A stretch of DNA of 41,539 nt from positions 1-41,539 of the forward strand of contig CAMWUK010000024.1 in NCBI GenBank assembly GCA_947177415.1, given 5' to 3'. Source of the DNA: an uncultured Clostridiaceae bacterium. GTDB lineage: Bacteria; Bacillota; Clostridia; Lachnospirales; Lachnospiraceae. Below are positions 31,777 through 37,764 of this stretch, piece after piece; the first letter of the stretch is position 1; every line of letters begins with the position of its first letter. The notes under the pieces were generated by a model, which saw nothing but the letters and a program-made list of their open reading frames with translations, ran no database searches and had not been told where the DNA came from. Made by a program: the position numbers and the translations under genes.

Positions 31777-32568
31777 ATGTGGGTTCATATGACAAAAGGT
31801 ATTGATATTAGTCATCATCAAGGAGACATTGACTGGTCACAGGCAAAGAACGAAATTGGTTTTGTAATGATTCGTACAGGTTATGGAGTATCTTCACCAT
31901 CACAAGTGGACAAGAAGTTCATACAGCACATAGAGGGAGCAAAAAGGAATGGCATCCCTGTTGGAGTATATCATTATTCTTATGCTTCATCACCGCTGGA
32001 AGCAAGCAAAGAAGCATCTTTTTGTCTTGATATAGTTAAAGACTACCAGCTTGAATATCCTGTAGCATATGATATAGAAGATGTAACAATAGCAAAACTT
32101 ACCAAACGTCAGAAAACAGATATGGTTATAAGTTTTTGTGACAAGATAGAAAGTGCAGGATACTATGCAATGTTTTATTGTAATCCTAACTGGGCAAACA
32201 ATCATTTATATGCTGATGAACTGTTTGGCAGATATGATTTTTGGCTTGCACATTACGGTGTGGATTCACCATCTATCGCTTGTGGTATGTGGCAGAAAAC
32301 AGATACAGGGAAGATAGCCGGCATAAAAGGAAACGTAGATATAGATATAGCATACAAAGATTATCAGTCAATAATTAAAACAAAAGGTCTTAACAGATAT
32401 TCAGGAGTAAAACCATACAATGTATATATAGTATCTAAAGGAGATACCTTATGGGATATTGCAGTCAAATATTATGGTGACGGAACAAAGTGGACCGAAA
32501 TATATAAATATAATAACCTTGCAAGTGATAAAATATCCATAGGACAAATCCTAAAGATACCTAATTAA
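31777..32568 (+). CDS. endolysin: GH25 lysozyme with C-terminal LysM
   Basis: 263 residues. The GH25 muramidase barrel has MTKGIDISHHQGDIDWSQAK at the N terminus with the catalytic YPVAYDIEDV (Asp and Glu), and FWLAHYGVD and MWQKTDTGKI toward the end. A LysM domain follows at about residues 213-262 (YIVSKGDTLWDIAVKYYGDG). It cleaves the glycan backbone and binds cell-wall sugars. GAGGG precedes the ATG at 31777; a second ATG at 31789 is also in frame. Confidence 0.95.
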   Translation: MWVHMTKGIDISHHQGDIDWSQAKNEIGFVMIRTGYGVSSPSQVDKKFIQHIEGAKRNGIPVGVYHYSYASSPLEASKEASFCLDIVKDYQLEYPVAYDIEDVTIAKLTKRQKTDMVISFCDKIESAGYYAMFYCNPNWANNHLYADELFGRYDFWLAHYGVDSPSIACGMWQKTDTGKIAGIKGNVDIDIAYKDYQSIIKTKGLNRYSGVKPYNVYIVSKGDTLWDIAVKYYGDGTKWTEIYKYNNLASDKISIGQILKIPN

Positions 32569-32593
32569 TATAAAAAGGAAAGGAAGTTAAGAA

Positions 32594-32893
32594 TTGGACA
32601 CACAATCTTTCATAACAAAAGACTTGTTTAAGAACCTAGCAGGATGTATAGGCATAGTCGAAGCACTTACAGAAGCATTTAAACTTCTTTTGGGAGATAT
32701 CCTGCATCCGTACATATTATGGATTGCATTTGCTTGTAGCATATATGTAGGCTTAATGAGATTTTTCATGGAAGAAGAGCAAACAAAAGAAGATTTAATG
32801 ATGGCTATCTTAAATGTAGTAATCATCTTTTTAGGTGCTGTCGGTACATATCAAGTAGGTATAAAGTCTTTAGAAAAATTAATTTTGAAATAA
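32594..32893 (+). CDS. holin
   Basis: 99 residues from a TTG at 32594 (AGGAAG upstream). Two to three hydrophobic segments (KNLAGCIGIVEALTEAF, ILWIAFACSIYVGLMRF, MAILNVVIIFLGAVGTYQVG) with a short basic C terminus, directly after the endolysin, identify it as a holin that permeabilises the membrane at lysis. TMEVGLMRFF-type segment resembles small Firmicutes holins. Confidence 0.8.
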   Translation: MDTQSFITKDLFKNLAGCIGIVEALTEAFKLLLGDILHPYILWIAFACSIYVGLMRFFMEEEQTKEDLMMAILNVVIIFLGAVGTYQVGIKSLEKLILK

Positions 32894-32903
32894 GGTGATA
32901 AGA

Positions 32904-32984
32904 ATGATTTTGAAAGTAATAATTATAATAGCACTTGCAGTAGTTTCAATACCTAGATTAATTCCCAGTCATAAAGGAGAGTAA
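32904..32984 (+). CDS. 26-residue membrane peptide next to holin
   Basis: AGGTGATAAGA precedes the ATG at 32904. The peptide MILKVIIIIALAVVSIP... is one hydrophobic segment with a short basic C terminus. A second similar peptide follows at once with its own AAGGAGAG site. The two, after the holin, look like small lysis accessory peptides; no homologue is known to me. Confidence 0.65.
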   Translation: MILKVIIIIALAVVSIPRLIPSHKGE

Positions 32985-32987
32985 TAT

Positions 32988-33065
32988 ATGTTTGAAACGA
33001 TTGTAGTTATACTTTTAATACTAATACTTGTAGCAATAATAGGAAGCAACAGTAGCAATAATTGA
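32988..33065 (+). CDS. 25-residue membrane peptide, end of the late operon
   Basis: AAGGAGAG precedes the ATG at 32988. Sequence MFETIVVILLILILVAIIG, then a Ser/Asn tail, is a single transmembrane segment. The stop lies in the left arm of the terminator at 33054-33079, so it is the last gene of the late operon. It may be a lysis or membrane-regulatory peptide. Confidence 0.65.
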   Translation: MFETIVVILLILILVAIIGSNSSNN

Positions 33066-33079
33066 AATATATTATTGCT
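33054..33079 (+). terminator. bidirectional terminator hairpin between convergent genes
   Basis: AGCAATAAT (33054-33062) pairs perfectly with ATTATTGCT (33071-33079) across an 8-base loop. It overlaps the stop of the last late peptide and lies four bases from the stop of the minus-strand gene at 33083, so it can end transcription from both sides. The flanking T-runs are weak. Confidence 0.65.
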
Positions 33080-33082
33080 ATT

Positions 33083-33535
33083 TCATTCACTTTTATTTGC
33101 TAGTTCTTTATCATCTTTTTCATTATCAATAACTTTCATAACTAGGTTTTCATATATAAGAGGTGACATATGTTTTATTTCACCTTTTAATTTAAGTAAT
33201 AAAGAAGCTATAATTCTTTCCATTTTCCATGTTCTATATTCAAGCATAGCTGGTGTCATTTCTTTTTTAGTATATGTTCTATCCAGACCGAATCTAAGCC
33301 TAACAGCTTTGTTAGCAATCTTATTTACAATAAAGTAGTATTTATTTTTACCATTATTAGATAAATAATCTTCAAGAGGTAATTTTTCTAACCCTTTGTC
33401 TAGTCTTTCCATCTGTATTCTTTGTATAGTCTTATACACCCATGTTGCTTGTCTACTATCCAATGGTGAATATTTTTCCCCACCCTCATATAGCATAAGC
33501 TGACCTTTGTATTTTTTAGATTCATACAGTTGCAT
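33083..33535 (-). CDS. orphan minus-strand protein of unknown function
   Basis: 150 residues from the ATG at 33535 (GAAAGGAAC upstream; a longer frame to 33580 lies in the leader hairpin). The sequence is basic in its centre (RLRFGLDRTYTKKEMTPAML, then KMERIIASLLLKLKGEI). No family recognised. It stands alone on the minus strand between late genes and the next control region, so it may be expressed separately, for example as a lysogenic or superinfection factor; that is inference. Confidence 0.65.
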   Translation of the reverse strand: MQLYESKKYKGQLMLYEGGEKYSPLDSRQATWVYKTIQRIQMERLDKGLEKLPLEDYLSNNGKNKYYFIVNKIANKAVRLRFGLDRTYTKKEMTPAMLEYRTWKMERIIASLLLKLKGEIKHMSPLIYENLVMKVIDNEKDDKELANKSE

Positions 33536-33569
33536 AAAATGTTCCTTTCTAAAAAACAGACAACAAAAG

Positions 33570-33612
33570 ACTACTCCCACAAGGGGAAATCCCTTAACCT
33601 TGTGAGAGTAGT
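33570..33612 (-). terminator. strong hairpin with T-rich tail in the leader of the orphan gene
   Basis: ACTACTC (33570-33576) pairs with GAGTAGT (33606-33612) and CACAAGG (33578-33584) with CCTTGTG (33598-33604); one mismatch separates the arms. On the minus strand a T-rich run (TTTTGTTGTCTGTTTTTT) follows before the ribosome-binding site at about 33545. It reads as an attenuator for the orphan gene or as the terminator of a short RNA. GAGAATAT and ATATTCTC inverted arms lie upstream (33643-33715). Confidence 0.55.
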
Positions 33613-33892
33613 TCTATATTCTAACGGATAATTAAACCGAGAATATCGAAGTTGAATTGAAAACTATTTTAGGCTACCGATTTTATCACGAATGTTTACG
33701 GATATATTCTCAAACAGGCTTTGTACAGAACTTAAATACTACAAAAAAAGAAAGAAGTTATATGGCATTACGTTTGGATTTTAATATTTGAAAAACAAGC
33801 TTGAAAGTAAAAAAAAAATAATAAGGAAATAGTAAAAGATAATCATGTGATAAAATCTTGTATGGGATTTTGCTATAATTATAACAAAACCG

Positions 33893-33922
33893 ATTGACAT
33901 TTGTCAATAAAAATATTATAAT
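33893..33922 (+). promoter_or_regulatory. consensus promoter with operator palindrome
   Basis: TTGACA (33894-33899), 17 bp, TATAAT (33917-33922), a perfect promoter. The -35 region is inside ATTGACA/TGTCAAT, a 7-2-7 inverted repeat (33893-33908), the layout of a repressor operator. The transcript would enter the leader at 33929. Confidence 0.85.
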
Positions 33923-33928
33923 AAATAT

Positions 33929-34012
33929 AACAGGACTACCAACACCTCTGACATACCATACACTCCTACTACTACACTTAATGTCATGTGTCCCAATGGT
34001 AGACATTTTTTT
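33929..34012 (+). ncRNA. attenuator-like structured leader (or short RNA) before the membrane protein gene
   Basis: CTACCA (33936-33941) pairs with TGGTAG (33997-34002), ACAC with GTGT, and TGACAT (33949-33954) with ATGTCA (33981-33986), forming one long imperfect stem with a 26-base apical loop, then seven T (34006-34012). This is a terminator in front of a gene whose start is only 16 bases further on, so it can be a transcription attenuator or the end of a separate RNA of about 84 bases. Confidence 0.6.
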
Positions 34013-34027
34013 ATACGGAGATAATAA

Positions 34028-34474
34028 ATGAGACACATATTTTACTATACACTTATAGCACTAATATCTTTTGCTGGGATATTTTTTGATATTAATCTAC
34101 AACGCACGCTTGTATGTATATTTGCCATATCGTTTGTTAATTTAATATATACAATAATTTATGTTGTTAAATTCATTGATAAATACAAAAAGAGTAAAGC
34201 AGTGCAAGGGTTTGATATAGCTGACCCCAAGCTATTTGATTCAATTAATATAGCTTTGTATATTAAATTTAAAAGTAATGTCCAATCTGTTATTGATGAT
34301 TGCCATAAGAATGAAGATGGCAGTTTAACTATTGATAAAGAAAAAGCCAATCAAATACAATTTATGCTTGACCAAGACTATGAGGATTTACCAAAATCAG
34401 TAAAGAAAGCATTTAATAATAACACAACTATATTTATAGATAGTATTTTATGTGATTATAAGTACAGCCATTAA
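34028..34474 (+). CDS. membrane protein with two N-terminal transmembrane segments
   Basis: 148 residues. Segments HIFYYTLIALISFAGIFF and TLVCIFAISFVNLIYTIIYV are hydrophobic, followed by a lysine-rich stretch (KFIDKYKKSKA) and a soluble acidic domain of about 90 residues (NEDGSLTIDKEKANQIQFML). CGGAG precedes the ATG. It has its own repressible promoter and attenuator, so it is likely expressed apart from the late operon; a superinfection-exclusion or host-modifying role is possible, but not shown. Its stop overlaps the stop of the minus-strand gene at 34471. Confidence 0.65.
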   Translation: MRHIFYYTLIALISFAGIFFDINLQRTLVCIFAISFVNLIYTIIYVVKFIDKYKKSKAVQGFDIADPKLFDSINIALYIKFKSNVQSVIDDCHKNEDGSLTIDKEKANQIQFMLDQDYEDLPKSVKKAFNNNTTIFIDSILCDYKYSH

Positions 34475-35196
34475 TCTATTTTACTAAGTTTTATAAGTTT
34501 TGATTTTATTTTAGCCATGTATATATAGGCTTCATTTATCTCCTTTGTATGGTTTGCCCCGCCATTTCTTGACATACAGCTATTCTCTGAATGAGAAATA
34601 CGTTTAAGGTTATTAATATCGAAGTTATATTTATCCCCATCTAAAAATACGATACAATCTTTGCTATCTAACTTCACATTATGATACTGTTCATACAATA
34701 CACGCTTATAAGGTCTCCAAGTATTAGGGTCTGCCACCTTAATATATACATCGCCATGCCCACCAGCCCATTTTTTAAGCGTCCCGACAGGTTTTTTCTT
34801 AAATGATGTATATCCTTTGACGAAATGAGTACCTGAATAACCTGATTTAAGATTATACTTATATTTCTGATTTGATATGGCATCTTCTGAAACATTGGTA
34901 TTAAATTTCTCATTAAACATTTGAGTGAGTTCTGGGACAGAAGTTCCCTTAACATTATCTCTCAAGAAATCTATATGTTCTTTCTCCCACTTAAACGGTG
35001 TACCACGCTTGCAGGCATTTCTAAGCCCATTTCTTAGGTGGTATCTATATTTAATATTGCATATGGAATCATGCGAAACAGAAGCATTAAACCTCTTATT
35101 AAACCTTTCCTGCAATTCAAATGTAGATATCCCTTTGACGTTGTCTTTTATAAACTGTATTTCTTCTTCTGTATAGTGATGAAAATTTCTAGGCAT
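34471..35196 (-). CDS. HTH-HNH endonuclease-like protein, paralogue 1
   Basis: 241 residues. Two N-terminal repeats of the type YTEEEIQFIKDNVKGISTFE and WEKEHIDFLRDNVKGTSVPE (about residues 8-50 and 70-110) look like Myb/HTH DNA-binding units, then VYIKVADPNTWRPYKRVLYE and YHNVKLDSKDCIVFLDGDKY, NFDINNLKRIS form an HNH-type core (His-Asn/Asp metal fold). It has two HTH units against one in the neighbour. It is part of a three-gene minus-strand operon. Such proteins are common mobile or regulatory endonucleases in Firmicutes phages. Confidence 0.75.
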   Translation of the reverse strand: MPRNFHHYTEEEIQFIKDNVKGISTFELQERFNKRFNASVSHDSICNIKYRYHLRNGLRNACKRGTPFKWEKEHIDFLRDNVKGTSVPELTQMFNEKFNTNVSEDAISNQKYKYNLKSGYSGTHFVKGYTSFKKKPVGTLKKWAGGHGDVYIKVADPNTWRPYKRVLYEQYHNVKLDSKDCIVFLDGDKYNFDINNLKRISHSENSCMSRNGGANHTKEINEAYIYMAKIKSKLIKLSKID

Positions 35197-35200
35197 TAAG

Positions 35201-35629
35201 TCACACCAATCTTAGGTTATCCTTATCGAAGTTTGTTCTGTTTCCGTCAACAAATATTACTTTAGCATTATCAGGTAGTTTAACGTTATGATACTGTTCA
35301 TACAGTACATGGTGTTTAGGTCTCCATACATTGGGTTCGGCTACTTTAATTTCGTATATATCTCCGGAGAAAGATGCCTTAAATCTTTCATGCCCAACTA
35401 GATGTTTTTGACAAACACTCTGCCCTTTTTGTATCCTGTGATAATTCGGAGGTGGTGGAGGTGTCTTAGGTTTTATTTTCTTTAATGCTTTAATCGATTT
35501 TATTTTATCCTTGCTAAGATTTGTGCCGAACCTTGCATTGAATAAATCTGTTTGCTCTTGCAGTGTTGTGCCCTCTACATTTTGACGTAAAAATTCAAGT
35601 TCTTCTTCTGTGTACTTATGCTTTTCCAT
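35201..35629 (-). CDS. HTH-HNH endonuclease-like protein, paralogue 2
   Basis: 142 residues. It has one HTH unit (YTEEELEFLRQNVEGTTLQE), a Pro-rich linker (KPKTPPPPPNYHRIQKG), and a conserved segment EIKVAEPNVWRPKHHVLYEQ, YHNVKLPDNAKVIFVDGNR and TNFDKDNLRLV, almost identical in pattern to paralogue 1. The end is at the core, without the C-terminal extension of paralogue 1. The start overlaps the previous gene by 14 bases. It derives from a local duplication. Confidence 0.75.
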   Translation of the reverse strand: MEKHKYTEEELEFLRQNVEGTTLQEQTDLFNARFGTNLSKDKIKSIKALKKIKPKTPPPPPNYHRIQKGQSVCQKHLVGHERFKASFSGDIYEIKVAEPNVWRPKHHVLYEQYHNVKLPDNAKVIFVDGNRTNFDKDNLRLV

Positions 35630-35864
35630 CAGATACCCTCAATATCTCTGGCACATCGTTTTGGTTATGGATTCCGTATTCGTCAAAATGCTTCTTTGCA
35701 TCCAGCATAACTCTGGCATTGTCTGTAATAGCTTTTGCAACTTTGTTTATGGCTGCCGACCTTTCCATTTCCTCTTGTAGTTTTTCTCCCTGAAGCTCAT
35801 CATCATTAAGTCTTTCAAGTGCTATGAACAAATGGTTATTCAAATCTCCTAATTTGTTTTGCAA
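35616..35864 (-). CDS. small helical protein of unknown function (phage family)
   Basis: 82 residues from a TTG at 35864 with GAGGAAAG upstream. The sequence LGDLNNHLFIALERLNDDEL and MERSAAINKVAKAITDNARV is found in small phage proteins that often accompany HNH or HTH genes; no function is known to me. It is the first gene of the minus-strand operon. Confidence 0.6.
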   Translation of the reverse strand: MQNKLGDLNNHLFIALERLNDDELQGEKLQEEMERSAAINKVAKAITDNARVMLDAKKHFDEYGIHNQNDVPEILRVSDGKA

Positions 35865-35943
35865 TAGCTTTCCTCCTCTACCTAAATTAATATTTATTTT
35901 ACACTGAATATTCTATCCAATCAAGGTATATTTTATTAATAAT

Positions 35944-35971
35944 TTATTAGAGTAATATTTTTTTGTGTCAA
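35944..35971 (-). promoter_or_regulatory. promoter for the minus-strand HTH-HNH operon
   Basis: On the minus strand TTGACA (35971-35966), 16 bp, TAATAA (35949-35944), about 80 bases before the TTG start. It diverges from the plus-strand promoter at 36011, with 39 bp between the -35 boxes. Confidence 0.6.
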
Positions 35972-36010
35972 GTATATAAAAATTAATATAAAAACAGCTT
36001 AACAATCTAT

Positions 36011-36039
36011 TTGCAAGAGTGGAACACTAGTGTTATAAT
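36011..36039 (+). promoter_or_regulatory. promoter with perfect 12-bp palindrome operator
   Basis: TTGCAA (36011-36016), 17 bp, TATAAT (36034-36039). The spacer contains AACACTAGTGTT (36023-36034), a perfect palindrome, in the classic position for a repressor. It drives the structured RNA from about 36046. Confidence 0.7.
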
Positions 36040-36045
36040 ATAATT

Positions 36046-36170
36046 GTTTTTTCGTACAAAGAAAAACTCGTAGGTTACTGTGTTCTTCCCCCGCAGTCAG
36101 CCGTGGAATTGAATACAGTAACCAAAAGTACCATTAAGTGGAGGGGAAGCCACGAGATGGTATTTTTTTT
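36046..36170 (+). ncRNA. structured RNA with predicted kissing loop and terminator
   Basis: About 125 bases from the promoter at 36011. Hairpin 1: GGTTACTGTGTTC (36073-36085) pairs with GAATACAGTAACC (36111-36123), 13 bp with one GU. Hairpin 2: TACCAT (36129-36134) with ATGGTA (36157-36162), and inside it GTGG (36138-36141) with CCAC (36150-36153), then eight T (36163-36170). The loop of hairpin 1 contains CTTCCCC (36085-36091), fully complementary to GGGGAAG (36143-36149) in the loop of hairpin 2, a kissing contact. CTCGT (36068-36072) can also pair with ACGAG (36152-36156), which would open hairpin 2, so two exclusive states are possible. Confidence 0.65.
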
Positions 36171-36216
36171 GTAGTTAATATGGACATTGAAAAATTAATG
36201 TGATAATATGTCTTTA

Positions 36217-36249
36217 TATAAAAAACAACCCCATCTGATATGTGATGGG
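36217..36249 (-). terminator. possible minus-strand terminator
   Basis: CCCATC (36230-36235) pairs with GATGGG (36244-36249); on the minus strand a GTTGTTTTTT run follows. No minus-strand gene ends here. It could stop antisense transcripts from the replication region, or act as a plus-strand hairpin. Confidence 0.4.
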
Positions 36250-36299
36250 ATTTCCCTAAAAAGAATATAAGAATGATTATAAACATTTGAATACTATCA

Positions 36300-36334
36300 C
36301 CTGATAAAGAAAGGACTATTAGTGATGATGTAGT
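36300..36334 (+). repeat. 35-bp relic of the replication initiator gene
   Basis: This non-coding stretch matches 38293-38327 within the initiator coding sequence with two mismatches in 35 bases. In the initiator the copy encodes PDKERTISDDVV. The repeat is in the same orientation, 2.0 kb upstream, and is probably the remnant of a duplication or recombination event. Confidence 0.75.
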
Positions 36335-36356
36335 CTATTGAAACAGGCTGATTGCC

Positions 36357-36411
36357 AAATGTTATGTATAAAGTATATCGCAGTGGCAAGCCATTTGCAA
36401 GTATAACATTT
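36357..36411 (+). other. long inverted repeat before the replication operon
   Basis: AAATGTTAT (36357-36365) and ATAACATTT (36403-36411) are perfect 9-bp arms; TGGC/GCCA lies in the centre. No strong sigma-70 promoter follows, only a TATAAA at 36424. It may be a binding site for a regulator or initiator of the replication operon. Confidence 0.5.
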
Positions 36412-36487
36412 ATGAAAATGTACTATAAAATTTATAAAAAATAAATAAAATTTTAATTTGGAGGATTAAGTATGGGGGGAATCAAGG

Positions 36488-36742
36488 GTGATATACAAAC
36501 AATTCAAACAATTATATGAAGTAGGATACGTATTAGTGCCATTTAAATTACTCGGGGATAAGAATTTGTCCCCCCAAGCCAAAGTGTTATGGGCATACAT
36601 ATTCAATACAGGAATAACGCTTGATGATTGTGATGAGACACTGGTAAAGATATGCAACGACCTAGAAATATCATACAAAGAATACAAATTATATATGGAG
36701 GAGTTATGCGAAAACGGATATAGGGAAAGTATTGAGGGTTAA
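36488..36742 (+). CDS. small winged-helix-like replication-operon protein 1
   Basis: 84 residues from a GTG at 36488. LSPQAKVLWAYIFNTGITL and CNDLEISYKEYKLYMEELCE have a winged-helix pattern seen in the N-terminal domain of phage replication proteins. A better placed ATG at 36472 (GGAGGATTAAGT upstream) is one base out of frame, across a G-run (36474-36479); see findings. The GTG has the G-run itself as ribosome-binding site. Confidence 0.6.
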   Translation: MIYKQFKQLYEVGYVLVPFKLLGDKNLSPQAKVLWAYIFNTGITLDDCDETLVKICNDLEISYKEYKLYMEELCENGYRESIEG

Positions 36743-36772
36743 AAATTCAGTATGTAAATTGGAGGATTTAGT

Positions 36773-37012
36773 ATGGAAATAAGCCTTGCACATCTACATG
36801 ATGATAGGTTATCAGACAAAGCGAAGATGTTATTCACAGTGATATTGTCACTTAATACTTCAGAAGAGTTAATCAAAGAGACATGGGACATATTAATGGC
36901 ATCTGATGACAAGAAACATATAACTGAACCGATTAAAGAGTTGCATAAGTATGGATATATAACAGAGGATTTAGATGTGGTGGAACAGCCAACACAAGGG
37001 GAGGAAGATTAG
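36773..37012 (+). CDS. small winged-helix-like replication-operon protein 2
   Basis: 79 residues, ATG with GGAGGATTTAGT upstream, the same leader as protein 1. LSDKAKMLFTVILSLNTSEE and EPIKELHKYGYITEDLDVVE have the helix-wing shape of the same fold. It is probably a paralogue of protein 1. Proteins of this type may bind DNA or the initiator. Neither has a known function. Confidence 0.6.
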   Translation: MEISLAHLHDDRLSDKAKMLFTVILSLNTSEELIKETWDILMASDDKKHITEPIKELHKYGYITEDLDVVEQPTQGEED

Positions 37013-37013
37013 T

Positions 37014-37763
37014 ATGGGAAGAAAACCCATAAGCAATAAACTAAGATTTGAAGTGTTTAAAAGGGATAATTTTACTTGCCAGTACTGTGGCAGAATGGCA
37101 CCTGATGTGATTTTGCAAGTAGACCATATAAACCCAGTCAGCAAGGGAGGAACTAATGACATTTTAAATCTAGTCACCAGCTGTTTTGAGTGCAACAACG
37201 GAAAAGGGGCAAGAAAATTAAATGAAAACCAAGAGTTAAAGAAACAACAAGAGCGACTAAAGGAGTTAAACGAAAAGCGTGCCCAATTAGAAATGCTTAT
37301 TGAATGGAAAAAAGAACTTGAGAAACTAGAACTTGACCAAGTCAAAAGAATTGAAGAATTGTTTACTAATGTAGAGGATATTTATTTTACTAATTCAGGG
37401 ATACAAAAAATAAAATCATTAATAAAAAAATATGGATTCAATGAAGTATACGAAAGTGCAGTAATAGCACTAAATGAATATGATTTTAAAAACTCATTCG
37501 GGTATATATCAAAGATATGTGCGAACCGAGCATACCAAAAGAAGCACCCCGAAATGGTGCGGGTGAATTATTTATTTAAAATTTTAAAAAACAGAAAAAT
37601 TTATTTGGGCAACTATGAACTATTTAAATTAAAGAAAGTTTTTGAAGAGAACTTTGTTTTTAAAAGAGATTTTGATGCTTTAAAAACTGAATTTGCTACT
37701 GTTGAGAACTATACTAAGTTAAGGAACTTTTTAAAATATTATTATTCATTGGAGGAGATTTAA
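37014..37763 (+). CDS. HNH endonuclease with C-terminal replication-associated domain
   Basis: 249 residues from the ATG at 37014 (GGGGAGG upstream; a longer frame to 36975 lies in the previous gene). HNH core: FTCQYCGRMAPDVILQVDHI, PVSKGG, LVTSCFECNNGKG (residues about 18-65), with two CxxC pairs that bind a structural zinc. A coiled coil follows (KKQQERLKELNEKRAQLEML), then KKYGFNEVYESAVIALNEYD, FGYISKICANRAYQ, a module seen in phage replication-region proteins. It lies between the two small proteins and the initiator, so a role in replication is likely. Confidence 0.75.
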   Translation: MGRKPISNKLRFEVFKRDNFTCQYCGRMAPDVILQVDHINPVSKGGTNDILNLVTSCFECNNGKGARKLNENQELKKQQERLKELNEKRAQLEMLIEWKKELEKLELDQVKRIEELFTNVEDIYFTNSGIQKIKSLIKKYGFNEVYESAVIALNEYDFKNSFGYISKICANRAYQKKHPEMVRVNYLFKILKNRKIYLGNYELFKLKKVFEENFVFKRDFDALKTEFATVENYTKLRNFLKYYYSLEEI

Positions 37764-37764
37764 G

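Noticed and set aside
33741-33880. Extended -10 promoter at 33871-33879 (TGCTATAAT)
   Set aside because: No -35 box at a suitable distance; the consensus promoter 20 bp downstream explains the transcript better.
33083-36460. Lysogeny module (integrase, repressor, attachment site)
   Set aside because: No tyrosine or serine recombinase or CI-like repressor was found here or elsewhere in the window; palindromic operators alone do not prove lysogeny.
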